The notes: generated by a model from the letters alone, not told the origin. Numbered from the stretch's first letter, positions 8,638 to 18,877 are shown. The stretch: 64,000 nt of DNA from Pseudorasbora parva (GCF_024679245.1 NC_090184.1:14656144-14720143); one strand, 5' to 3'. Numbers and translations are program-made.

Positions 8638-11301
8638 GTACCTCCCATCCAATGGACGCCTCCAGGCGTCCAAACCAGGCATCGAAATCCCCGATGACAC
8701 CAACTGGGGGGGCAGGTGGGGCATAAACATTGAAGTCCCAAACTGGCCAGGGAACACAGAAGGAAAGGAGGGGCGGGTGGGAATAGAACCGGGCAAAATA
8801 TTACTGGCTGGATTGGGAGGTGCTGGCTTAGGGAAACCATAACCAGAAAACACAGAGGGTGGGAAGGGGGGGGTGGGAACTTGACTGGGGAGACCCTTCG
8901 ATACAGGGAATGGCCTAACGGGTCTGGGTTTCCAACTGGGCTTGGTAGATTCAGGGGAAATGACAGAATATGTAAAGGCTCCTGAAACAGACTCTAGGAC
9001 TTCAGGGACCGACACAGTCTTAGGGATTAAACCTTGATTGGGGAAGGACTTGGGAGTGAACTCAGGGGCCATGGCCAGACTGGCAGGAAGGGTGTGTGTC
9101 AGGGGAATGAGTTCGGGAGAGACATAGACGGCCTCAGGCACTGACACAGAACCGTGCCCTGTGGCTGCAGGGATAGCTACTGGACTTAACTCTGGGGTGC
9201 CCTTGGGGACTGCAGAGATGCCCTCAATGGCCTCAGGAACAGATCTTGGGCTTGACTCGGAAAGGTCAGTCTGGGCTGCACTGGCGTTCTCTGGGACAGA
9301 CTTGGGAGCGCCCTCCTGGGCCGCACTGGCCGGCTCGGGGACTGACTCTGTAGCGGTCTCCTGGGCTTGACTGGCAGGCACTGGGACGGCCACCTCTGAA
9401 GCGGGCTCTGGGACGGCCACCTCTGAAGCGGGCTCTGGGACGGCCACCTCTGAAGCGGGCTCTGGGACAGAAGGCGAAGCCCTCACTGGATTTGGAACAG
9501 GAGATGGAGCCGACACTGGACTACGCTTAGGGGCTGGAGCCTCTTGATTCAGGCCCTCCTGGAAAAATGGGCTAGGGACCCCTAGAAGGGCACCTGACCT
9601 GCCAATATAGGCCCTCCTCTTCCTCCACCTGCGAGGGCATGACAATTTGTACTCGACTGCGCTCTCGGCAGCGGGCTCGGGGACTGCGCTCTCGGCAGCG
9701 GGCTCGGGGACTGCGCTCTCGGCAGCGGGCCCGGGGACTGCGCTCTCGGCAGCGGGCCCGGGGACTGCGCTCTCGGCAGCGGGCCCGGGGACTGCGCTCT
9801 CGGCAGCGGGCCCGGGGACTGCGCTCTCGGCAGCGGGCCCGGGGACTGCGCTCTCGGCAGCGGGCCCGGGGACTGCGCTCTCGGCAGCGGGCCCGGGGAC
9901 TGCGCTCTCGGCAGCGGGCCCGGGGACTGCGCTCTCGGCAGCGGGCCCGGGGACTGCGCTCTCGGCAGCGGGCCCGGGGACTGCGCTCTCGGCAGCGGGC
10001 CCGGGGACTGCGCTCTCGGCAGCGGGCCCGGGGACTGCGCTCTCGGCAGCGGGCCCGGGGACTGCGCTCTCGGCAGCGGGCCCGGGGACTGCGCTCTCGG
10101 CAGCGGGCCCGGGGACTGCGCTCTCGGCAGCGGGCCCGGGGACTGCGCTCTCGGCAGCGGGCCCGGGGACTGCGCTCTCCGGAAAATTTAACTCTGTAGC
10201 CAGGACAGGCTTGACCAAAACTTGTGTGGCCTTGATAAGACCTGCAAGACATTTAGAGAAAGCCTCAGCAGCACTGTCAATGGGCAGCTTGGGGACGGCC
10301 TCTGTGAATATTACAGGAATGGCAGAAATGGTCTCTGAGGGCATGACCTGACTGGTAACTGGCTTAAAAGCTTTCACAGGACTTGATACCGCTGGAGCTA
10401 GAGAATGGAGAATAGTAGGCTGCTTTGCACAGGCCTTTTTCTTCTTACGCTTTCGTCGGGTTGACCCTGTGTGCTTGACTGCCTCTGTAGTATCTGCAGC
10501 CAACTCGGCCAACCCAGGCAGGATAGCGGTGACCTTCATCGACTCAGTAACTGAAATAGGCCTGGCAGACTCTGAAGTAAACGGAACAGATCTAATTGAC
10601 TCAGGGACAACACTTGACTTGCCTGACTCAGGAATAATCTTGGCAGACACCGGAAAACCAGAGGTTGATTTGGGAGACTCTGAAGTGGCTGGAACGGCCA
10701 TAATTGTCTGAGGCGCAAGTGCGGTTGACTTGATTGGTTCTTGAATAACAGAGGTAGACAGGTCTGGTTCAAGAATGGCAGAACGTGACTTGGACTTAGT
10801 GACTGCAACTAACCTGGTTGCCTGGGAGAAGATAGCAGTTGGCTTGACTGGCTCTGGGGTAGCCAGAGCAGTCTCAGATGACTCCGTGGTAGGGGTGATG
10901 GACTGGACCACCTTTCTCTCTCTGGACCGTAGTCTCTTGGTAGAGGCCAGGAGAGGATCATGAACATGACGTGACAGCCGGGGAAGAGTGGAGAGTTTCC
11001 TGCAAGTAGATTCAGATGGAATTGGCATACCTCCATGACAGCGAAGACAAAGGTACCGGGAGAAACCCCAGAAATCTAGACTCCTGAGAGAATCCATCTC
11101 CCATGCAGGCAGGGGGTCATCTAAGCAGGTGTTAAATATGTCCTTGAGCGCAGCATCATTATAATCTAGCCCCACAGCCATGGTCCAGAAAAACTGGGCA
11201 AAACCCCCTATACCCAAGCCCTCCTGGCGAAGAGCAGACAGGCATCGATGGCGGGCCACTCTCTCCCGGAGGTTAGCAGGTGGCAGGATTCTGATACTCA
11301 T
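8479..11301 (-). CDS. Gag-like protein of non-autonomous LTR element, right copy (940 aa)
   Basis: The same protein as the left copy, with the same start, N-terminal gag-like part, basic run and Pro-rich C-terminus. It is 81 residues longer because the 9-residue repeat is present 19 times (residues ~378-548). The only other protein difference I noticed is Arg for Gly beside the polypurine tract (DGRY versus DGGY). The stop codon lies in LTR 2. The frame is intact in both copies despite the repeat change, as expected from unit-wise (27-bp) slippage or exchange. Transcription would start in LTR 3. No enzymatic domain is present, so movement would need another element's proteins. Confidence 0.7.
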   Translation of the reverse strand: MSIRILPPANLRERVARHRCLSALRQEGLGIGGFAQFFWTMAVGLDYNDAALKDIFNTCLDDPLPAWEMDSLRSLDFWGFSRYLCLRCHGGMPIPSESTCRKLSTLPRLSRHVHDPLLASTKRLRSRERKVVQSITPTTESSETALATPEPVKPTAIFSQATRLVAVTKSKSRSAILEPDLSTSVIQEPIKSTALAPQTIMAVPATSESPKSTSGFPVSAKIIPESGKSSVVPESIRSVPFTSESARPISVTESMKVTAILPGLAELAADTTEAVKHTGSTRRKRKKKKACAKQPTILHSLAPAVSSPVKAFKPVTSQVMPSETISAIPVIFTEAVPKLPIDSAAEAFSKCLAGLIKATQVLVKPVLATELNFPESAVPGPAAESAVPGPAAESAVPGPAAESAVPGPAAESAVPGPAAESAVPGPAAESAVPGPAAESAVPGPAAESAVPGPAAESAVPGPAAESAVPGPAAESAVPGPAAESAVPGPAAESAVPGPAAESAVPGPAAESAVPGPAAESAVPGPAAESAVPEPAAESAVPEPAAESAVEYKLSCPRRWRKRRAYIGRSGALLGVPSPFFQEGLNQEAPAPKRSPVSAPSPVPNPVRASPSVPEPASEVAVPEPASEVAVPEPASEVAVPVPASQAQETATESVPEPASAAQEGAPKSVPENASAAQTDLSESSPRSVPEAIEGISAVPKGTPELSPVAIPAATGHGSVSVPEAVYVSPELIPLTHTLPASLAMAPEFTPKSFPNQGLIPKTVSVPEVLESVSGAFTYSVISPESTKPSWKPRPVRPFPVSKGLPSQVPTPPFPPSVFSGYGFPKPAPPNPASNILPGSIPTRPSFPSVFPGQFGTSMFMPHLPPQLVSSGISMPGLDAWRRPLDGRYCQGSPLTALSILSLFSVSLFVLCLNTCLCLSLCLPCAPCVPPPCFLFPHPLV
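9383..9463 (-). repeat. 27-bp coding repeat, three copies (PEPASEVAV), right copy
   Basis: Identical to the 6199-6279 block of the left copy, 3184 bp away. Confidence 0.9.
9656..10168 (-). repeat. 27-bp coding VNTR, 19 units, right copy
   Basis: Nineteen 27-bp units. The two at the left edge are CTCGGGG type (Glu), and the other 17 are CCCGGGG type (Gly). The right-edge Glu units seen in the left copy are missing, so the copies differ in arrangement as well as number. Confidence 0.95.
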
Positions 11302-11332
11302 TCTGCTGAGTCCAATGCTGGCTGGTTCGTTC

Positions 11333-12064
11333 TGTCACGATTCTCTGAAAGAGGACTCAAATGCAGGAATGAGTGATCAGGGGTTTATTGACATAACAGA
11401 TGATGAAGACAGGGAATGGTGAGGAGGAGCACACAGTCCAAACAGTGGCAGATAAGGAACACAATAGCAGGCAGAAAGAGCAACCACTATAACCAGCTCC
11501 AGTAGATTGTAGACTGGAGAGCAGAACTGTCAGAGCACAGCAAGACCAGAGGAAACCAGCGATGGCTAGGCAGGAATCCTAGGGCAATGCAATCAGGTAT
11601 CTCAGGAAACACACCAAACTGCTGCTAGACCAATAGAACAGGCTGCCAGGGAAGCTCTGCTTGCAGGACAGAAATTAGAGACACAGGAAACAAGGCAGGA
11701 CCAAACAGCAGTACTCACATATAGCCTAACAGCACACGTAGGCACAACAAATAACGAACCAGCAACACATGAGGGAAAAAGCACACATTATAAAGGGAGC
11801 AGAGGACATGAGGAACAGGTGAACACACTCAGACAACCAAGGAGCAGGGAAGGGTGAGCACACTCAGATAAGGAACAGGTGAGCACACAATTAGTGAAAC
11901 AAGGACTAAACAAGGGGGTGTGGAAACAGGAAACAAGGAGGTGGGACACAAGGAGCACAGGGCAAACACAAACTAAGACAGAGACATGTGTTCAAGCACA
12001 ACACAAACAAAGACACACTAAACAGAGACAAAATAGACAGAGCTGTCAGAGGAGAACCCTGACA
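11333..12064 (-). repeat. LTR 3 (5' LTR)
   Basis: 732 bp. Contains the TATA-like box at 11787-11795 that would drive minus-strand transcription of the right copy. Ends TGACA, followed by the second CAACC. Confidence 0.9.
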
Positions 12065-12069
12065 CAACC
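12065..12069. repeat. Target-site duplication CAACC (right)
   Basis: Matches 4717-4721 exactly; the interrupted repeat resumes with ACCACCAATGG. Confidence 0.85.
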
Positions 12070-12080
12070 ACCACCAATGG

Positions 12081-12269
12081 TTATAAATTCTGTAAAAAGC
12101 AGAAAATGTGATTTTTGTTTTGTTTTGTTGTAATTTTTTAGTTTTTGCTCCTCAGTCTGTCTCTTATAGTTGAGGTGTGCCTATGATGAAATTTACAGGC
12201 CCCTGTCATATTTTTAAGTGGGAGAACTTGCACAGTTGGTGGCTGACTAAATACTTTTTTGCCCCACTG
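12081..12269 (-). mobile_element. Tc1-like element, right-hand part with terminal repeat
   Basis: Continues the relic of 4096-4640. GTTGAGGTGTGCCTATGATG, then AAGTGGGAGAACTTGCAC, AGTTGGTGGCTGACTAAATA and finally TTTTTTGCCCCACTG form the typical fish Tc1 terminus, followed by TA. Confidence 0.85.
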
Positions 12270-12306
12270 TATAGTCAATTGCAATCGCTAAGAAAATACT
12301 GCTATT

Positions 12307-12403
12307 GTCACTTAGTGTAAATAGAATATATCACTATTTGTCACTTAGTGTAAATGGCATATATCGCGAAGACAATATATGCTATTTTCACTAAGTGTAA
12401 TGT
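12307..12403. repeat. Short repeats around palindromic CACTTAGTG
   Basis: GTCACTTAGTGTAAAT occurs twice (about 12307 and 12340), and TTCACTAAGTGTAATG follows near 12388. No function is evident. Confidence 0.6.
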
Positions 12404-13412
12404 AAACTGCCCATGTGAATTAATAACATTTTTATAATGAATATTCATTAGTTATGCTATGATCCTAGAAAAGTGTATTGGGTAAAAGAATCTTTACTAA
12501 TCCTTAATCATTTTCCAGGAAATAACTGGAAAAGTCATATACATTTGTGGGTGGGATCCCAGAAGAACATTCAGCTCTTCTGGAATCCTGATATAAAATG
12601 TATACAAACTAGGATTGTTGGAGAACAAATGTGGGCCATAAAGTCAAAAGTTTTTTTGTGTCTTTTTTTTCTTTGTTTCAAAAGCTCACAGGGAGTGTGT
12701 AGCCTATCTGCACTTCCTCTGAATGAGTGAATGTGTCACCGGTGGAGAGGAAAAAGGGTTGCTGTTGAGAATAGTGCTATGGTGTGGCACTGACTAGAGA
12801 GAATGAAAGTAAAATAATCTGTAAAAACAAAGGGAAAAAGGTTGTAAATTGAGATGAAAGCACAGTGGAAATCTTTCAACATTTGGTGAAAGAAAAACAT
12901 GTGGATAACTAGGATAGAACAGGCAAGCTGCTTTGAACATGGCGATGTAACTGTATATTAATATTCTGAGAGTTTAGTAGGGGAGTTAAAATTAATCGGT
13001 GCAGTTAAGGTGAGGGTTAGGGTTAGGGTTATATAACCAGTGTTTTTTTCCATAAGTCTGCTATTTTAGCGATTGTTGTTTGTTAACTTGTTTAAAGTCA
13101 CCCACTTCAACTAATATGGCGATAAGCCAGTGTGAACTGATGGGCTATTATTGTAAATATACCACTGTGTTTGATTTTGCTCAATGCTATGTAGAAAAAA
13201 AAACAAGATAATTGTAATAATTATATTATCACATGGTGAACCTATGATAACTCATGATTTCATAATATGATAATATTGCTTCTGGTTGTTCGCCAGAAAA
13301 AATGACAGAAAAAGGAAAACCGGACATAAGATTTTTCTGTGCACCAAGACACCACACATATCCTTATGTGACCGTATGAATGAGGTAAGGGTGGTGATTG
13401 ACACTTATGTCC
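12404..13412. other. Spacer with short interstitial telomere-like repeat
   Basis: Mostly AT-rich unassigned sequence. GGGTTA is repeated three times at 13014-13031. A small hairpin (CCAGAAGAA...CTTCTGG) lies near 12560. Confidence 0.5.
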
Positions 13413-13453
13413 ACCAATCAGTAGCGAGTATGTACTATTTAAAGGCTGATTGG
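13413..13453 (+). promoter_or_regulatory. Candidate promoter with CCAAT and TATA-like boxes
   Basis: CCAATCAG (13414) is followed by TATTTAAAG (13436-13444), with an inverted CCAAT (GATTGG) just after. Spacing is plausible for a pol II promoter upstream of a GTATGT splice donor at 13519. Confidence 0.3.
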
Positions 13454-13666
13454 CTTGAGCCTGGGATGCGTCACGTCCGTATCCTCCCCTTGTTGGTGGT
13501 TTGCTTCAGCGAGTCTAGGTATGTGCTGTTAGCATGTAGCATTTTGCTAACTTATTTTCCATTGTACTAATCATTTGCTTGTTGTACACCAGCCTGTCTT
13601 TTCATCAATTGTGTCTCTCCGTTGGATGCTGTTTTGGATGCGATTTCTGCCCTCCCTTCAGTTTAC

Positions 13667-14553
13667 TAGTGATGGCCAAATGAAGCGTTTCAAAGCATTA
13701 TTGCTTTCTGATACAATTGTGTCGAAAATGGTTCGTTACTCAAAGCTTCATTCAGATAGAAATTGCAGCACCATCTCCTGGTGAAGTAAATGTAATGCAA
13801 CAAAGCTGACAACCATAAAATGCAAGTAGGCTTATGTTCACGCCCCGTTTGTTTACCGAGGCGATCGAAGCTGAAACAGTGTTAGTGCTGTGAAGCTCGT
13901 TTATGTAGGTACATTTTACAGAGACTGATGAATTTCATGTGTTCACCTTGATAATAAAACATTAATGATGTGTGCGTGTATAATTATTTCTTTAGACAAG
14001 AAGATCAGACCAGCTTTAAAAAGCTGGAAACCATCACAGAAATTCTATTGGTTTCTATTAAAATGCCAATAGGAACCGTGGCTTTTACAATTTAAACCAC
14101 TACAGATTTTTTTTTTCTTTGTGTGTGGGACATATTCCATTAGGATGTAATGCCCCCACCAATAGAACCCAACACATATCAGAAGAGACCCGCAGAGACC
14201 ACAATAATTCCCATTACAACCAATAAAATTCCCATGAAAACCATTAAATGCAATAGAATTTCAGTAAAAGAGTTTGCTGTTTATTTTTGTGTTGTTTTAT
14301 TTATTTATATATTTTTTAGCATGGTAATATCATACAGAAATACAGCCGGCAGGTTTCAAACCTGTCAACACTGATTGGGCTGTCAAAGCAGTCAGGTGGT
14401 TCACTACAGGAGTGAAGCAGTTTGTTTGCTTCAGAAGGCATTTTCACGTGACTAGTGACGTAATGATACAAGCTCCGAAGCAGTGGTTCATTTCAAGGAC
14501 CGTTCGAGTTTGAAGCAAGCTTCGGAGCATCGGTGTCAGACGTAACATCACTA
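13667..14553. mobile_element. Non-autonomous hAT element (887 bp)
   Basis: TAGTGATG at the left is inverted as CATCACTA at the right. Perfect 8-bp duplications CAGTTTAC flank it (13659-13666, 14554-14561), diagnostic of hAT. Subterminal GAAGC/GCTTC words cluster at both ends (for example GCAAGCTTCGGAGC). No transposase frame is visible. Confidence 0.9.
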
Positions 14554-15461
14554 CAGTTTACTGGCGGGTTATTTGAAGGCTGTGTATCCTGAGTGGTGAA
14601 CTGATTGTAAAACTCATCTATCCGTGTTGGGTAAGTTTTGTTGGGTTTACCGGGTGGGGAATTTGGGCATGTGATGCGCGATTTATACTAATCTTGTTTG
14701 TTTGTATTTATATAGGATTCTCCCTTTCGTCTTGGCTGTTTATTACAGCCCGGTTTTTCCTTCGTTGCGTGCCGTACTAACAACATCGGATTACAATTAT
14801 TTAGGGGGACTTCTGCTGCTGCCTCTGGTTTCTGTGATTTAGTTTTAAATCATATCATTTTTTTGGGTTACTTTGGGTTGGAGGATCGTGCTGTTGTTGG
14901 AGCTGGCCCAAGGTCAACGTGGGCGCTCCTTTCTGAGACCTGTCCCCCAAACTTTTAATGAGTTTTCGTTGTTTTCCTTTTCAAGATTTGTATGTTGTCA
15001 CCTGTACTGTGCTGTGGTGACTGTTGACCATCGTTTATGGTGGAATTGTGACTTTGTCTTTTATTCATTTGTTTGTGAGACTTATTTTGTTTATGATTTT
15101 TTTTTTCAGGAGCTGGGGTCCCGACACGGGTGAATGATCTTTGTGGTGGTGGTGGTGGTGCTGCTACAACGTTTGCCGTGTGACACTTCTGAAGTGTACG
15201 AGTGTGTGATCTGAGTTCACGGTGGTGTGGAAGTGTGATTTTTGGATTACTAGTGTAGCAATCACTCCGTTGGGTAACCCCAGCCCTGTAATTAATTATA
15301 TTCTATTTAGTTTTATTTGGAAATTGTGTAACTGGGTTTTGTTTAACTTTTCTTGTCCGTTTGTGTCAATTTGTTGTATTGTCACCAGAGAGAGTGCTGT
15401 TATGAATGGCACATATCAGAGCTGATTTTAAGTGATTTGTTTATCTTGAATTCAATTTGTT

Positions 15462-15467
15462 AATAAA
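15462..15467 (+). terminator. AATAAA polyadenylation-like signal
   Basis: TTAATAAAACTTTTGTATTT: a canonical hexamer followed by T-rich sequence, downstream of the acceptor-like site. Confidence 0.35.
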
Positions 15468-17617
15468 ACTTTTGTATTTTTATATGATGCCCACGTTTTC
15501 CTGCCCACATTTCTTTATAAGAGTCGAACCTGTGTGACCTAATAACAAATTGTGGGGTTTAATTCTATTTCCTGGGTGAAACCCTCCCAGGTGGCGTAGT
15601 CACATTTTCTATAAATAGTTAAACTTGAGCTTGTGTGTGTCAAGCTGTACAGTTCTCCCCGGCCCCGCCACATTCACAACTACAAATTTGGCTGTCAATT
15701 GGGTGTCCCCATCAATAACTGCTCATGATAAATTTTATGTTTATTGTCCCCCCAACTGTTGGATGAAATTTTAGCCCATACCTGTGACGATTCACACTAC
15801 TAGAGTTGCATTCAAGTACTAAGCCATCAAGGTCTTTTCAAACTAGTGACAATTCATTTAAAATAATATTAATATAAAATCAGAAAATTAATAATTATAT
15901 TATTAGAATATTTATATTCTAATCAATGATGAATCTGGATTTAAATTAAACCCTTTTTCTTCATCTTTTTTTTCTCTCAAAATCTTGAATTACAGGTTAT
16001 AGCGCTCATCATCACTTTGGGACTTTTTGTGTGAGGGAGCAATTTAGAGGATAGCTGTTACGGTACATGGACAGGAGTTGCACATCGATGAGAGTCGTTT
16101 GAATCCGGGCCTCAACGAGTATAATGACGTAAATGTGGTCTCTCTGCAAACTGAGTTCAAGATGGTTGCAAGCCTGTTCAAATTGAGCACAAACAGAGAT
16201 CGAATAAAGGCAAAATGGTCACACTGTGTAAATGTTGGAGAGAATGGCACTGCTCAGAGTGTTACTTCATTCTGTGGGAGCTTTCCTTTAAACTAAACTC
16301 TTTTTATTTGCTACGTCTGCCTTGCTTATCTACATTTTAAAGTCAGAAAATAATTCCATATGCAAACTATTTGTTTTTAGGTTATGTGCATGGGCTGTTC
16401 AGGGATATTAAAGCATTTTTTTGTGGTATAGGGTATAATGTTTGTAATGACATATTCTAAGAGCCCCATCCAGGTTGCGTTTTGGCAATTATGATTATTG
16501 TTGATGATGATAAATGATGTGCATGAGAATGTTTTGGATGGTAATGTGAGGAGTCTAGAATATGATTTCCTTATGTGATATGACCCTGCTGAAACTGAAG
16601 TTGCTCATGTGAGGGTGCAGCTGGCTTTGTGATTAAAGTTGTTGTGGTCATTGCATGTCCGCTCAAGGAGATCCGGTTTACTGGCTAGGATGGGACTGTG
16701 AAGTTCCTGCGGTGGCAAGTGGTGAAATATGTAGAATTTTTTGGGGGAAACAAGAAATAGATGTTGCCAAACAAAACCATATTAAGGAACAATATTGACA
16801 AGTGTCTAGACACCATATATTGTTTGTATCACTGACACCTATTCTCAGCCTCAGATGACTGTTCCAAAGTTTAGGTGCTAAATAGGAAAAGGATTAACCG
16901 CCTGCAGTTGATTTTGATATTCTCTGTATTATCAACTGGCCAGAATTTTGTGACCATGATAAACATGATGGATAATGCATTAAGAGCTCGCTCAAGTACT
17001 GGGGAGTCAAACCATTTAATGCTTTGTAAGTAATTAGATTACATTTATACGATCATAGGGAGCCAGTAACCACCCAGTAGATCATTACAATAATCTAGCC
17101 TTGAGCTCATGAATGCATGAATTCACTCTTTAGTCATTTGCATTGAAAGCAAATGTATCTTTTTATTTTTATTTTATTTTACAAGTGACATTTGAAAGAT
17201 TTTGTGAATTTTTTTTAAGAATAAGACCAGAGTTATCTATCTGTCCCTGATGTGCCTTCATGGCATTTGTTAAGTCCATTGCCAAAATGATCAGGAGATT
17301 TACAATGGCAAACAAAAGCTTTAACCTTCTTCAGTTTGTACATTTCCTACTGTACCCAGGTACTGTTTTTCATATATTTGATCGTTACAGATTTATACCT
17401 CTTTTGGAGAATATTTTTAAAGCAGGTTTTCTGTTGGTCTTATTAATTTGACCTTCCACAATGTAAGGCCTTAAAATCTCACATTTAATAATGACATTGC
17501 ATTAGGGGCCTGTGATTTCTGTGATGCAAAAAAGTGGATGAAATTGCAGAATCCATTCATAAAATTCCATAGGAATTTACTGTATTATGTCACGAAATTT
17601 GTAAAATTTAGAATGAA
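15468..17617. other. Unassigned spacer
   Basis: AT-rich with scattered short frames of no recognisable family. The part near 15490-15690 could belong to the same retroelement-like unit as 13.4-15.5 kb. Nothing else can be supported. Confidence 0.5.
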
Positions 17618-17830
17618 AGGGACATAAAGGTTCACCCAAAAATGTAAATTCTGTCATTATTTACTCAACCTAATGCCGTACCAAACCTGTAAGACTTCTG
17701 TTCATCATATCAAGTGAATGAGTCTCTTCAGATTTTTTTTTAAAATAATTTTGAAGCGTCCACGTTGCTTAGACTGTCAACGGAGGTATATAAATCTTTC
17801 TGATTTCATTAAAAATATATTCAGTTGTGT
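17618..17830. repeat. Copy of the AAAGGGATAGTTCACCC teleost repeat
   Basis: AAAGGGACATAAAGGTTCAC, CCAAAAATGTAAATTCTGTC and CTCAACCTAATGCCGTACCA follow the family order, then diverged sequence with ATGAGTCTCTTCAG. A longer but degenerate copy than at 2867. Confidence 0.65.
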
Positions 17831-18103
17831 ACTGAAGATTAATACAATTTGTATTTAACCATTAAAGCAGAGTCTAGAAAAATTAAAAACAGATTAATCT
17901 TATAAAATTATATATATATATATTTTACAAGAGTTTACAAGATTTTATAGGGCCATACATTGAACTGCAAAATTACATTGCATGCATTGCAAAAAGTTAT
18001 GTTCTTTCTCAGCATATTTTGTTCATCAGTACAAATTTAAAACATCCTTAGATCAAGTTAGATCAACATACATTTACTTGACATCCAAAATGAAGACATT
18101 AAA

Positions 18104-18877
18104 GGCCCTATTTTAACAATCTAAAACGCAAGTGTCAAAGCGCGAAGTGCAAGTAACTTTGTGGGCGGGTCTCGGCGCTGTTACTATTTTCCCGGCGGGA
18201 TAAATGGCTCTTGTGCCCGGCGCAAACCTAAAATGGGTTGGTCTTCAGTAGCTTCGTTATTCATAGGTGTGGTTTGGGCGTAACGTGAATAAACCAATTT
18301 AGAGCGTCATCCAACATTCCCTTTAAAAGCAGGTGCGCAAGTTCCATTATGGATTGCTATTATTATGGCGTATTTACCAGGCGCATGCCAGGAGCGGTTC
18401 ACAGCCGAGGAGATTGATGTTCTTGTAAGAGCAGTGAAAGACAGAGAAGTTGTGTCGTATGGGAATGGGAGAAACCCACCCAAAATATTGTCAGTTAAAC
18501 AGGCGTCGGTTAAACAGTTTTTTCAGTTATTCAGTCGATTTTTTTTTTTTTTTTTTTTTTTTTTCTGGTTCTTGACGGACAAACCAATTTGTCAGATGTC
18601 CTAATATACATATATGTCTTGTCACTATTGGGCAAACAGGTCTGATCCTTAATTACTACAATTAGCCTGAATAATTTGTAAGCTAGATTTATGCCTATTT
18701 TTTCACATCTTCGTGGCACACCACAACGATTTCCGTCATCTCGTGTTAATATGTTTTTTTGGTAAATTTTGGCTAATATGAATTTATGAATTGCAAAAAT
18801 AACTGTTGCATCTGTGTAGATTACATGACACATGCGTTGTTGTACAAAGTCATTTGCGCTGGGTGCAAGATAGGGCC
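18104..18877. mobile_element. Harbinger-like element with inverted GGGCCCTAT ends
   Basis: The left end GGCCCTATTTTAACAATCTA and the inverse of the right end (GGGCCCTATCTTGCACCC) are typical of an abundant fish family. The interior has TTTGGGCGTAACGTGAATAA and a Myb-like coding trace. Poly(T) lies at about 18539-18563. The target duplication is not clear. Confidence 0.6.
18365..18510 (+). pseudogene. Myb/SANT-like DNA-binding domain fragment
   Basis: The frame from ATG at 18365 begins MAYLPGACQERFTAEEIDVL and continues LVRAVKDREVVSYGNG. This resembles the start of the Myb/SANT-like protein encoded by Harbinger-type elements. The frame then runs into low-complexity sequence (poly-F), so only the first helix region survives. 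Family call is inference. Confidence 0.45.

Larger units (their letters stand above)
4722..12064 (-). mobile_element. Tandem non-autonomous LTR retrotransposon (three LTRs, two internal regions)
   Basis: Three near-identical 732-bp LTRs alternate with two internal regions (5454-7905, 2452 bp; 8638-11332, 2695 bp). All LTRs begin TGTCACG and end CTGACA, with a single outer CAACC duplication. The coding strand is minus, so LTR 3 is the 5' LTR, LTR 2 is shared, and LTR 1 is the 3' LTR. The internal regions differ by exactly 243 bp, nine 27-bp repeat units. Each carries one long gag-like ORF and no protease, RT/RNase H or integrase. TG...CA ends, the 5-bp duplication and the gag-like N-terminus suggest a Gypsy-type derivative moved in trans. 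High LTR identity implies recent activity. The structure probably arose by unequal recombination between LTRs. Confidence 0.9.
13519..15467 (+). other. Candidate spliced non-coding unit
   Basis: Donor-like CTAG|GTATGT (13519) and strong donor TTGG|GTAAGTTTT (14631) precede an acceptor with a long pyrimidine tract, TTTTTTTTTTCAG|GAGCTGG (15109/15110). An AATAAA lies at 15462-15467 before a T-rich stretch. The ~350-bp final segment has no long frame. This could be the leader or LTR part of a retroelement, or a non-coding host transcript. Signals are individually weak evidence. Confidence 0.3.

Noticed and set aside
9572..10252. Arg-rich repeat protein (ERSPRARCR) in the retroelement
   Set aside because: A shadow frame of the 27-bp VNTR overlapping the main gag-like ORF; not needed to explain the sequence.
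13014..13031. Telomere or chromosome end
   Set aside because: Only three GGGTTA units within AT-rich DNA; a short interstitial repeat.
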